From contig NZ_JALAGU010000011.1 of NCBI RefSeq assembly GCF_022712275.1, forward strand, positions 17,189 to 81,188: a stretch of 64,000 nt of DNA, in the 5' to 3' direction. A model generated the notes under the pieces. That model saw only the letters and a list, made by a program, of their open reading frames with translations, did no database searches and had not been told where the DNA came from. Origin of the DNA: Corynebacterium sp. GTDB taxonomy: Bacteria > Actinomycetota > Actinomycetes > Mycobacteriales > Mycobacteriaceae. Positions 1 through 7,545 of the stretch are shown piece by piece; the stretch's first letter is position 1; every line of letters starts with the position of its first letter. The position numbers and the translations under genes are program-made.

Positions 1-291
1 AACACCGCGCAGCTGTCCGTTGCCGGTCGCGACCGGTCGCAGTCGAAGGTCTACCTGGCCTGCCTGGGCATCATGGTTATCGGCATGATCTACCCGCTGA
101 TCCTCATGTTCACCGCCGACGACGGTGACCTCAGCATCTTCAAGGGCATCCTGTTCGCCATCGCCCACACCGCCGCCTGGGTCGGCATCGCCGAGATCAT
201 CTGGGGCGTGCGTCGCATCGTCGCCCCGGAGGAGGAGAAGGAGGACGACGACGTTGTCTCCTCCTCCTCCTCCGCCGACTCCGGCAGGTAG
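1..291 (+). CDS. C-terminal part of a membrane protein (5' truncated by window edge)
   Basis: The reading frame is open from base 1 and stops at 289-291, so only about 96 C-terminal residues are present. They contain two hydrophobic stretches (around codons 17-38 and 49-66), separated by a short polar loop with DDGD. A charged tail EEEKEDDD and a serine run then close the protein. This looks like the last two transmembrane helices of a polytopic inner-membrane protein with a cytoplasmic acidic tail. No family could be recognised from this piece. The next gene is convergent and only 7 bases away, with no terminator hairpin between them. Confidence 0.7.
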   Translation, partial: NTAQLSVAGRDRSQSKVYLACLGIMVIGMIYPLILMFTADDGDLSIFKGILFAIAHTAAWVGIAEIIWGVRRIVAPEEEKEDDDVVSSSSSADSGR

Positions 292-298
292 CGGGGGA

Positions 299-2071
299 TC
301 AGGACGTCGCTGCCTGCCGGGCGTCCTTCACCGTCGCCGCCAGCCGCGTGATCTCCTCCGGGGTCGCCGGGCGGTCACCGACGGCGGTGCAGAAGTCCAG
401 CAGTCCGTAGCCGGAGCGCTGGATCACCAGGTGACGCGGCCAGTGCCGGTCAGCGAAACCGGCGGTGTCCAGGGCGACGGACTGCGCGGCACGACGCTCG
501 CTGAGCAGCTCGTACTGCAGGTCGCGGCGCTGGGACAGGGCGTCCTGCACCGAGGGGGAGGTCATCAACTCACCGAGCAGCGCACCCATCGCCTCGAAGG
601 AACGGTTGACCAGCCGTTGCGCATGACGGACCGTGGCAGCGCGCGGGTACAGCCACAGCACGCCGAGGGAACACACCGTCGCCAGCCCGATCTCCGCCCA
701 GCGGGCGCTGATCACCTCGCCGAGCGGCAGGTGGATCGTGCCGCCCATGAGCAGGGCCAGGGAGGTCGAGGACACCACCGTGAGCGCGTAGTTCTTCACG
801 ACGAAGACCTCGGCGAAGAACTGGCAGACCGCCAGGGCCAGCAGCAGCGTCCAGTCGTGGACCCCCAGCAGGTGAAGGATTGCGAAGATACCCACACCCA
901 CCACCGAACCGATGACGCGGTGCAGACCACGGATTGTTCCCGAGCGACGCTCCGGACCCCACTGCAGCACCAGCATCGCCGAGAGCACCGCCCAGTCCGG
1001 CCGGTCGAAACCGCAGGCGATGCCCAGCACACCGGCACCCAGGCAGGCCACGGTGACCTTGATCGACGCCATCGTCGCCCGTGAATACCAGTGCAGTGAG
1101 CGGTACACGCGGTAGCGTATCGACGGCCGGGCCAACGGCACGTTGTGCCGGGAGAGGTCGATGTAGTTCGGGGTGTCGGTGAGCTCCTCGGCGGCGGAAC
1201 CGTCGCGGCGTCCGACCGAGGGGTTGCTCCGGGCCAGCCGCACATGGGCGGTGAGGGTGCGCTGCACCAGCTCTTCACTGAGAGTTCCGGGCTGGTCGGG
1301 GCAGGCATGGGATGTGCTCTCTCCGCCGCGGGCGTGACCGGCGTCGAAGAGGGTGTACCAGGTAGTTACGAGCAGCGTCTCGACCTGGTGGGTGCGGGCG
1401 ACGGTGGGGGCGGGATCCGTGGCGTAGGACGCCACCGCCTTCTCCAGGCGTTCCACCGCGGTGATCTCCGGGCGGTGCAGACCCCACAGGGCAGGAACCA
1501 TGCCGATGAGGATGGCAGTTACGGCGCCGAGGAGGGCCCAGCCGCCGACTTCGACCGGGTTCATGCCCTGCTTGGCGACCATCGTCGCGCCACCGGAGAC
1601 CATGATGATGAAGAAGCCGCCCGGCGGGGGAAGACGCAGGGCGTTCTGCATGAACACCACCAGAGCGGAGACGGCGGTGGCGTAGAGCGCGATGAGCAGC
1701 ATCCACCAGTCGGACCCACCGGCGTCGATCGCGGGCCAGACCACCGAGCCCACGAAAGCACCCGCCATCTGTCCCAGGGAGAGAAGCAGCCCGGCGGTGA
1801 CCATGATCTTCAACCGGGATCGGAACGGGTGGCCCTCACCGTAGATGACGGCGAAGGAGCCACCGGTGATGAGCAGCATCTGCTGTTCGTAGCCCAGCAG
1901 CAGCGCGGTACCGGCGGGGATCGCCACAGCCAGGGCGGCGCGCAGGGCACCTGGCCAGGTCGGACGCGGGTTGTGGATCGCGGTGAGCAGGGCCCACCAT
2001 CCCGGGGAGGTGGGGATAGCGTCGGGGGCCGGAGTTCCGGATGTCGGGGACGGGGGAGTCGGGCTGGTCAC
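299..2071 (-). CDS. FUSC-family membrane protein (aromatic-acid/efflux type)
   Basis: This 590-residue protein has the two-block layout of the FUSC/aromatic-acid-exporter families. A hydrophobic N-terminal block of about six helices (residues 40-210) is followed by a soluble linker (210-330) and a second hydrophobic block (335-470). The second block contains the FUSC_2-like stretch RPDWAVLSAMLVLQWGPERR. A cytoplasmic C-terminal segment ends the protein. Family members export small aromatic or amphipathic acids, but the substrate here is unknown. The start is GTG at 2071, chosen because TATAGT lies 6 nt upstream, which fits a leaderless transcript. It is a single gene, convergent with the upstream fragment and 50 bases downstream of the neighbouring minus-strand gene. 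Confidence 0.8.
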   Translation of the reverse strand: MTSPTPPSPTSGTPAPDAIPTSPGWWALLTAIHNPRPTWPGALRAALAVAIPAGTALLLGYEQQMLLITGGSFAVIYGEGHPFRSRLKIMVTAGLLLSLGQMAGAFVGSVVWPAIDAGGSDWWMLLIALYATAVSALVVFMQNALRLPPPGGFFIIMVSGGATMVAKQGMNPVEVGGWALLGAVTAILIGMVPALWGLHRPEITAVERLEKAVASYATDPAPTVARTHQVETLLVTTWYTLFDAGHARGGESTSHACPDQPGTLSEELVQRTLTAHVRLARSNPSVGRRDGSAAEELTDTPNYIDLSRHNVPLARPSIRYRVYRSLHWYSRATMASIKVTVACLGAGVLGIACGFDRPDWAVLSAMLVLQWGPERRSGTIRGLHRVIGSVVGVGIFAILHLLGVHDWTLLLALAVCQFFAEVFVVKNYALTVVSSTSLALLMGGTIHLPLGEVISARWAEIGLATVCSLGVLWLYPRAATVRHAQRLVNRSFEAMGALLGELMTSPSVQDALSQRRDLQYELLSERRAAQSVALDTAGFADRHWPRHLVIQRSGYGLLDFCTAVGDRPATPEEITRLAATVKDARQAATS

Positions 2072-2077
2072 CGGTCA

Positions 2078-2083
2078 ACTATA
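2078..2083 (-). promoter_or_regulatory. -10 element TATAGT for the FUSC gene (leaderless)
   Basis: TATAGT on the minus strand ends 6 nt before the GTG start at 2071. Transcription would begin at or next to the start codon. No Shine-Dalgarno sequence is present. Confidence 0.5.
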
Positions 2084-2120
2084 GGACCACGAGCTACCGG
2101 ATCCCGCGCGGTGGGCAGGC

Positions 2121-3434
2121 TCAGAACTTCGTGAAACGCTCGGTGAGACGACGCTCCATCTCGCCCCAGCCCTCAGCCTCCTCGTCGAAGGGGGCGGTCG
2201 GGGTGCCGGAGGACGGGGAGCCGAGCATGTAGGCCACGTAATCCTGCAGCCGCGGGTAGGCCAGCAGCACCTTGTTCACGGAGTCATCGTCGGCCCAGTC
2301 GGCGGCGTCGGCGACGAGCTCGTAGGCGCGGCTCAGCTGGTCGGTGTCGACGGCATCGGTGCCCTTGGCGATGTCCTCACGCAGGCCGGTGAAACCGTAC
2401 TCGTTCGACGGGTGGACGCTGACCTCCAGCTCACCGGCATTGGCCAAGGTGACCAGGTCGTCCCAGGTCTCGAAGTGGGAGAGGTCGTGGTCCTTGGCGT
2501 CCACGATCCACCGGACCAGGGACCGGCCCGAAGTGAAGGTGTGGATCTGGCCGTTCTCGCCGAGGAAGACCGGCTCGCGGTCGCCGACGTAGCAGCGCAG
2601 GGTGTAGACGGTCGTGCCGTCGACGGTGATACGTACCGGGTCGATACCGGCGGCGGCCCAGGGGGTCGAGTCGTAGGGGTCGGCGTCCTTGGCTGCGGCC
2701 TCGGCGGCCTCGGCGGCCTCGGCGGCCTCGGCGGCCTCGGTGGTCTCGGCGGCCTCGGAGGCGTCCTGCTCGGCGACGGCAGCAGCGGCGTCCGCCTCCT
2801 TCTTCGCGTCCTCGGCGGCGGTGATGTCGTCCTCGGCGGTGGCCAGCGACTTCTCGTCGACGTCGGGGGAGACGATCTGCTCGTCGACGAGCTCCAGGAT
2901 GTCCTTCCAGTTGCCCAGCACCGTGTAACCGACGTTGGACCACTCGCCGAGACCGTTCTCACCGTTGTAGTGGTCGGCGCCGCGGGAGGTGTTGCCGAGG
3001 ATGGAGTAGGAGCGGAACCAGGAGTTGATCTTCTCGATGCCGCAGACCGCGCCGAAGGACTTCATGACGTCGAATGCGGAGGCGACGGCCTTGACGTTGT
3101 CGAAGGAGGGGCGGCCGGCGAGGTTGTTCGGGACCTCGATGAAGCTGATCTTCCCGGACTTGCGGGGGGTGACCTTCGCGGCGGCGTTCTCGGTGAACGA
3201 GGCCCACTTCGGATGGTCGGTGAGATCGTGGGCGTCAGCACCCTTGTGGTCCCGGATCCAGGCGAGCAGTGCAGCAGGGGACTCGAAGCCGAACACCCCG
3301 GAATCGTCACCGAGGAATGCCTGCCACTGTTCGCCCCGGGCGGTCCATCCCGGAGCCCAGAGAGTGAAGAAGGTTCCGTTGGTGGTCTCGAGTTCGAGGG
3401 GGACGATTCCGTGGTCTGTCGAGCGTTCTGCCAT
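2121..3434 (-). CDS. Uncharacterised two-domain protein with Ala/Glu-rich linker
   Basis: I do not recognise a named family. The 437-residue protein is soluble, with no signal peptide or membrane segment. It contains an internal duplication: FLGDDSGVFGF...LLAWIRDHK near residues 40-65 and FLGENGQIHTF...LVRWIVDAK near 285-315. Each is followed by a short H/D-rich helix and a W (HPKWASF and FETWDDL). The halves are joined by an acidic alanine-rich linker, probably coiled coil (about 200-245), with EAA repeats encoded by a 9-bp tandem repeat. ATG at 3434 is preferred over an in-frame TTG at 3443. It may be corynebacteria-specific. Function unknown. Confidence 0.75.
   Translation of the reverse strand: MAERSTDHGIVPLELETTNGTFFTLWAPGWTARGEQWQAFLGDDSGVFGFESPAALLAWIRDHKGADAHDLTDHPKWASFTENAAAKVTPRKSGKISFIEVPNNLAGRPSFDNVKAVASAFDVMKSFGAVCGIEKINSWFRSYSILGNTSRGADHYNGENGLGEWSNVGYTVLGNWKDILELVDEQIVSPDVDEKSLATAEDDITAAEDAKKEADAAAAVAEQDASEAAETTEAAEAAEAAEAAEAAAKDADPYDSTPWAAAGIDPVRITVDGTTVYTLRCYVGDREPVFLGENGQIHTFTSGRSLVRWIVDAKDHDLSHFETWDDLVTLANAGELEVSVHPSNEYGFTGLREDIAKGTDAVDTDQLSRAYELVADAADWADDDSVNKVLLAYPRLQDYVAYMLGSPSSGTPTAPFDEEAEGWGEMERRLTERFTKF
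2698..2760 (-). repeat. 9-bp tandem repeat (7 units) coding for EAA repeats
   Basis: Seven consecutive units of GGCCTCGGC (plus-strand reading, last three units with single changes) lie inside the 2121-3434 gene. They encode the Glu-Ala-Ala linker on the minus strand. The repeat keeps frame, so copy-number change would only alter linker length. Confidence 0.85.
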
Positions 3435-3445
3435 GGACGGCAATT

Positions 3446-3673
3446 CTAGCGGGCGGAGCGTGGTGGTGCGACGGTCTGTGCCCCCGACGTGTCGGTGGCT
3501 CCGGGGGAACCCCCGGCGGCGCTCCGGTGAGCAGCACCGGGAGCGGCACCGAAGAGACTCCGGTCCAGGACCGCGGGCACCGTAGGAGGGGGAGTACCGA
3601 GGAACTGACTGGCGTGGTAGCCGGGGTCGGGCGGGGTGGAGGTGATCCGGGCGAGTCCGGAGCGGTTCTGCAT
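3446..3673 (-). CDS. Small proline-rich protein downstream of the NlpC/P60 gene
   Basis: A 75-codon frame begins with ATG at 3673, 10 bases after the stop of the NlpC/P60 gene. A clear ribosome site (GGAGAA, spacing 5) sits between the two genes, which argues for a real third gene of that operon. The product is rich in Pro, Ala, Gly and Ser (for example GTPPPTVPAVLDRS) and has no cysteines, signal peptide or membrane helix. No family is recognised. The composition is also what a spurious GC-rich frame would give, so confidence is moderate and rests on position and the ribosome site. Confidence 0.45.
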   Translation of the reverse strand: MQNRSGLARITSTPPDPGYHASQFLGTPPPTVPAVLDRSLFGAAPGAAHRSAAGGSPGATDTSGAQTVAPPRSAR

Positions 3674-3682
3674 CGTGTTCTC

Positions 3683-4666
3683 CTATCCGGTGGGTCGGTA
3701 GAAGCCGTGGAAGGCCATTCCGATGTTCTCGGTACGTACCGGCGACATCTGCACCGGGTCACCGGCCTCGATCATCATGCCGTCGCCGGTGACCATGGCG
3801 ACATGGCCGTCCCACACTGCCAGGTCACCGGGTGCGAGCTGGTCCATCGGCACCTGCGGCCCGACGGCCTGGGCACTGGCGGTCCGGGGGATGTCGACAC
3901 CCGCCTGGCCGTAGGCCCACTGGGTCAGCCCGGAACAGTCGAGTCCCTGGCCGGGCACTGTTCCGCCCCAGGAGTACGGGGTGCCCAGCGCCGTCGTCGC
4001 CGCTTCGACCGCCGCGGCGGCTTCCGGGGTGGGCGCGCCGACTACGTCGCCGGAACTGTCCGTAGGCTCCGTTGACCCGGTGCCGGACGCCGTACCGGAT
4101 ACCGGGGACGCTGTGGGCGTCTGTGCCCCTGAGTCCTCCGGCGCCCCCGACAGTGCCGAGGGTGAGGCCGGGGCAACCGGGGATGCGGCGTCCACCGTCT
4201 CCACCTGAGATGCCAGACCATCCAACTCGGACTCCAGCACGGTGAGCCGCTCCGCGGCCCGGCCCAGGTGCTCCCAGCCGATCTGTGCGGCGGCAGCCCC
4301 GGTCGTCGGATTCAGCGGGGAGACCATGAGCAGTGCGACGATCTCGCGGGCGCACTGCCCGGCGATGAGGGTGATGTCGTCGGCTGCCCGGGTCACCGCC
4401 GCGACCGCCTCCTCGGCCAGCACCTCCAGGTCGCCGGACAACCGGAGCAGCTCCACCGCCCGCTGTCCGGCGTCCGCCAGGGTGGAGACCACCGCTGTTC
4501 CGGCGGCACCGGCGACCGCGGACTCCGCCAGAGAGGGAAGGCCCGACAGTGCATCACCAAGACCGGCGTCCTCCAGCAGGGACGTGAGTGGATGGATACC
4601 GGGGGCCGGCGCAGCGGGGATGAGCTGGGCGACCGGGGTGACCAGGGTGGTGAGGTCCGGGATCAT
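3683..4666 (-). CDS. NlpC/P60 family cell-wall hydrolase
   Basis: A peptidoglycan-peptide hydrolase (D,L-endopeptidase class). The C-terminal 110 residues of this 327-residue protein form the NlpC/P60 domain: catalytic Cys244 in LDCSGLTQWAYGQAG, catalytic His288 in DGHVAMVTG, and the GTPYSWGG entry motif. The N-terminal half is Ala/Leu-rich and helical (residues 1-160). A Pro/Ser/Thr-rich linker follows (165-210). No classical Sec signal peptide is visible, which is odd for a wall hydrolase. The start ATG overlaps the stop of the upstream small helical gene (ATGA), so the two are translationally coupled. That pairing suggests a partner-dependent export route, which is inference. Confidence 0.85.
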   Translation of the reverse strand: MIPDLTTLVTPVAQLIPAAPAPGIHPLTSLLEDAGLGDALSGLPSLAESAVAGAAGTAVVSTLADAGQRAVELLRLSGDLEVLAEEAVAAVTRAADDITLIAGQCAREIVALLMVSPLNPTTGAAAAQIGWEHLGRAAERLTVLESELDGLASQVETVDAASPVAPASPSALSGAPEDSGAQTPTASPVSGTASGTGSTEPTDSSGDVVGAPTPEAAAAVEAATTALGTPYSWGGTVPGQGLDCSGLTQWAYGQAGVDIPRTASAQAVGPQVPMDQLAPGDLAVWDGHVAMVTGDGMMIEAGDPVQMSPVRTENIGMAFHGFYRPTG

Positions 4667-4968
4667 GACGGACCTCCGGTGAACGTACTGAAACTGTCGG
4701 CTGCCGCGTCCTCCTGGCGGGTCAGTGCTCCGGCAAGCGTGGTGAGGGAGGCCCCGGCGTCCGCGTAGAAGCGGGCGAAGTCGTTTGCGGCGGCGGCCTG
4801 CCGAGTCCGGGCGGCGGTGAGCGCGGTGAGGAAGCGCGACGCCTGGGGGAGCGCGAACACCGGCGGCCCCTCACCCGGGTCGGTCCCGGCGGCGAGGCGT
4901 CCGGCGGTCAGCGCCGCCCGGTCGGCGACGACGGTCAGTGCGGCGGGTTCAGCTGTGATTCCGGTCAT
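4663..4968 (-). CDS. Small helical protein, possible T7SS/EspC-like partner
   Basis: This is a 101-residue, alanine-rich, all-helical protein with two predicted helical halves (residues 8-30 and 35-95) around a GEGPP turn. Its size and pattern resemble WXG100/EspC-like type VII substrates, although no clear WXG motif is present. ATG at 4968 is chosen because longer starts would run into the divergent upp promoter. Its stop overlaps the ATG of the NlpC/P60 gene. The coupled pair recalls mycobacterial small-helical-protein plus hydrolase pairs. Family assignment is tentative; that it is a gene is well supported by the coupling. Confidence 0.6.
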   Translation of the reverse strand: MTGITAEPAALTVVADRAALTAGRLAAGTDPGEGPPVFALPQASRFLTALTAARTRQAAAANDFARFYADAGASLTTLAGALTRQEDAAADSFSTFTGGPS

Positions 4969-5017
4969 GTCATTGTTTGACTCCGGTTGCGGTGCGGTGG
5001 TTCCCCGCGTGGCCAAG

Positions 5018-5023
5018 TATTTT
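5018..5023 (+). promoter_or_regulatory. -10 element TATTTT for upp (leaderless)
   Basis: TATTTT lies exactly 7 nt before the upp ATG at 5031. There is no ribosome site, which supports a leaderless mRNA and the choice of this start over the in-frame upstream one at 4977. Confidence 0.55.
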
Positions 5024-5030
5024 GGAACGC

Positions 5031-5678
5031 ATGGAGATTGTCGAGGTAAACCATCCGCTCGTCGCCTCACGGCTGACGATCATGCGGGACGCCCGGACCG
5101 ACAACGCCGCCTTCCGCGCGGCGCTCGCTGACCTGGGGATGATGCTCATCTACGAGGCGTCCCGGGACCTTCCGGTCGAGACGTTCAACGTGACGACCCC
5201 GGTGGCCGTCGCGGAAGGACGCCGCCTGCAGGATCCGCCGATCATCGTGCCGATCATCCGCGCCGGGCTCGGCATGGTCGATCCCGCACTGTCGATGATC
5301 CCGGACGCCCAGGTCGGTTTCATCGGCATGGCGCGTGACGAGAAGACCCACGAGCCGGTGCCGTACCTGGAGGCACTGCCGGAGGATCTCACCGGACGCA
5401 CGGTGTTCCTGGTGGACCCGATGCTGGCGACCGGTGGCTCGCTGATCCACGCGCTGCGGCTGCTCGCGGGTCGTGGCGCCACGGACATCACCGTGGTGTG
5501 CATGGTCTCGGCGGTGCCGGGCGTGGAGACGGTCCGCGATTCGGGGCTGCCGGTCGGTCGCCTGATCACGGCGACGATCGACCCGGGCCTCAACGAGGAC
5601 GCCTACATCGTCCCGGGTCTGGGCGACGCAGGCGACCGGCTCTACGGGCCGCGCAACATCGACCTCGACGAGCTGTAG
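5031..5678 (+). CDS. upp: Uracil phosphoribosyltransferase
   Basis: Converts uracil and PRPP to UMP in the pyrimidine salvage pathway (cytoplasm). The 215-residue product has the family's usual length of about 210. It carries the PRPP-binding loop DPMLATGGS at 129-137, the N-terminal VNHPLVASRLTIMRD, and the C-terminal uracil-binding region DAGDRLYGP. The ATG at 5031 matches the family N-terminus (MEIVEVNHPL) and has a -10 hexamer 7 nt upstream. It is divergent from the NlpC/P60 operon and convergent with the large membrane protein, 6 bases away. Confidence 0.96.
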   Translation: MEIVEVNHPLVASRLTIMRDARTDNAAFRAALADLGMMLIYEASRDLPVETFNVTTPVAVAEGRRLQDPPIIVPIIRAGLGMVDPALSMIPDAQVGFIGMARDEKTHEPVPYLEALPEDLTGRTVFLVDPMLATGGSLIHALRLLAGRGATDITVVCMVSAVPGVETVRDSGLPVGRLITATIDPGLNEDAYIVPGLGDAGDRLYGPRNIDLDEL

Positions 5679-5684
5679 GGACGG

Positions 5685-7496
5685 TCAGTCCCGGTCCGCT
5701 GACTCCGACGGCTCTGACTGGTCTGACGGCTCAGACTGCTCAGCCTTTTCGTCCTCGCACGAGGGGGACAGTGGCTCGAGGATGCTCGACACACTGAATT
5801 GACCGGTGAGGATGTAGCGTCCCGGCTCGTCGAAGCGAACCGTGGTCCAGTCCTCGTCCTCGGTCGGGACCAGGCAGGCGGTGACCGGATCGGCGTCCGG
5901 CGACGGGGAGGTCGTGGCCGACGCAGAAGTCGACGCAGAAGTCGACGCAGAAGCCGTGGCCGGCGTACTCCCCGGCACCTGCGTGGCGGTGAGGTACCGG
6001 TTCGGGCGGATACGGATCAGGTGCTCCTCGCCCACGGCGTTCTCGGGAACCTCCACCGTCATCTCCGACGGGGTGGTCTCCAGCAGGCGCAGCGGGGAGG
6101 GGACGATCGGGGTCGGCTCGTCGACCTCGTAGAGGGTCCAGTCGTCATTGCCCCAGACCCGGTTCAGGTACGGCAGGCCCTCATTGATGAGCTCGGCCTC
6201 GGGACGCTGCTGCAGGATCGGCTTGTCGGCCACCGCCACGAACGCCACCGCGTTGTCCGTCAGCCAGTCCTGGTAGGACTCCTCGTGCAGGGCGTCCTTG
6301 TCGAAGAAGACGGAGTTGTAGCGCATGTCGGACTGGTTCTCCCAGCCACGTGCCAGCGGGGCGGAGTCGGTGAGCAGGTAGGCGCCGGCATGGGTGTCCG
6401 TGTCCACCAGTTCGACGCGGTGGTTCTCGATCCGGCCGTCGTCGGCGAGCTCGTCGAGCTGCGAGGTCAGTGGCGCGTACAGGGTCTCAGGGTTCTCGCC
6501 GTCCGTGACCGACACCTGGTCGTAGAGGGCGTAGAACAGCCCGTAGACCAGTGCCGGGGACAGCAGCAGTGCCAGCACCTTCGGCGACTTCAGGGAGAAG
6601 AACAGCACCACGCAGGGCAGGACGAACAGGAAGAACCGGCCCAGGTTCGACCCCACCCCGGTCGGGATGATGAACAGGACGGTGGCGACGACGATCCCCA
6701 GTGGGGCGATCCACCGTGCGGGGACGTGGTTGGTCGCCACGGGGCTGTCCAGTGCGAGGATTGCGCCGATGCCGATGACCAGGTACCAGAGGAAGCTGGT
6801 CACCGGGTAGGGCTGCTGGCCGGGTGCACCGAAGAGCAGGTAGGGCAGCGCGACGCCCAGTGCGGCACCACCGATGGCCCACCACAGCCGTGCGTTGCGG
6901 TACCGGCGGACGAGGAAGAACGGCAGCAGGACCATCCCGACGAACGCGGGGACCAGGGCACTGGCCAGGCCCGAGACCACCAGGAGCAGCGCACCGGTCA
7001 CCGGCCGCTTTCTCTGGAACACCCACACCGCGAGCATCGCGATCGCCGCGCCGGTGGCGAAGGTGACCCGGCCGGAGAACATGTTCAGCACCGCAGACAG
7101 GGCCACGGCCCAGGTCAGCAGGGTGGGGTGCGTCGCGTTGCGGGATACCGGGTACGCCAGCGCGGAGATGATGACGGTGCACAGGCACAGCAGGAACAGG
7201 GAACCGAACCAGGAGGTCAGCGTCGGAACGATGAGCGAGTAGCTGCCCGGGGAGACACCACCGAACCAGTCGAACCAGTAGCTGACGCCCACCCCGGCCC
7301 GGTGCGCGGACTCGCGGGCCAGCGCGGCCTGCAGGTCCCGCATCGGCGGGTCGATGATCCACAGCAGGACAGCGGCGAGGACGGACAGGGCCAGCGGCAT
7401 CCAGGGGATCCACGGCCACCGCGGCAGGGGACGTCCTGAGCCCTCGCCCCGGTCCTCGTGGGTGGTGCTGGTCGACGACGCGGACGCTCCGTTCAC
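5685..7496 (-). CDS. Large polytopic membrane protein, conserved in corynebacteria
   Basis: A 603-residue protein with roughly nine to ten membrane helices between residues 30 and 330, followed by an extracytoplasmic domain (340-600). The extracytoplasmic part ends in an acidic Ser/Glu tail (EQSEPSDQSEPSESADRD). It also contains a low-complexity Ala/Ser/Thr segment (STSASTSAS) encoded by 12-bp repeats at about 5926-5963. The topology resembles actinobacterial envelope glycosyltransferase-type or transporter-type proteins, but no catalytic motif is evident, so no function is assigned. Start is GTG at 7496 with GGAGA upstream. C. glutamicum has an equivalent gene between upp and pmmB, which matches this position. 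Confidence 0.75.
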   Translation of the reverse strand: MNGASASSTSTTHEDRGEGSGRPLPRWPWIPWMPLALSVLAAVLLWIIDPPMRDLQAALARESAHRAGVGVSYWFDWFGGVSPGSYSLIVPTLTSWFGSLFLLCLCTVIISALAYPVSRNATHPTLLTWAVALSAVLNMFSGRVTFATGAAIAMLAVWVFQRKRPVTGALLLVVSGLASALVPAFVGMVLLPFFLVRRYRNARLWWAIGGAALGVALPYLLFGAPGQQPYPVTSFLWYLVIGIGAILALDSPVATNHVPARWIAPLGIVVATVLFIIPTGVGSNLGRFFLFVLPCVVLFFSLKSPKVLALLLSPALVYGLFYALYDQVSVTDGENPETLYAPLTSQLDELADDGRIENHRVELVDTDTHAGAYLLTDSAPLARGWENQSDMRYNSVFFDKDALHEESYQDWLTDNAVAFVAVADKPILQQRPEAELINEGLPYLNRVWGNDDWTLYEVDEPTPIVPSPLRLLETTPSEMTVEVPENAVGEEHLIRIRPNRYLTATQVPGSTPATASASTSASTSASATTSPSPDADPVTACLVPTEDEDWTTVRFDEPGRYILTGQFSVSSILEPLSPSCEDEKAEQSEPSDQSEPSESADRD

Positions 7497-7545
7497 CGGG
7501 GGGTCTCCTGTCTCTGGGGCGGGGCGGATCAGATTCGTGCGCGGG

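Noticed and set aside
2698..2760. CRISPR-like repeats
   Set aside because: The 9-bp units are contiguous without spacers and lie in frame in a gene; no cas genes are present.
2412..3449. Long plus-strand frames rich in Gly/Val opposite the 2121-3434 gene
   Set aside because: They mirror the real gene's codon pattern, have no ribosome site and extend past its start. Typical antisense shadow of GC-rich DNA.
5799..7439. 546-codon plus-strand frame opposite the membrane-protein gene
   Set aside because: Composition is Arg/Gly/Gln-rich with no domain, and the minus strand encodes a clear polytopic protein. Shadow.
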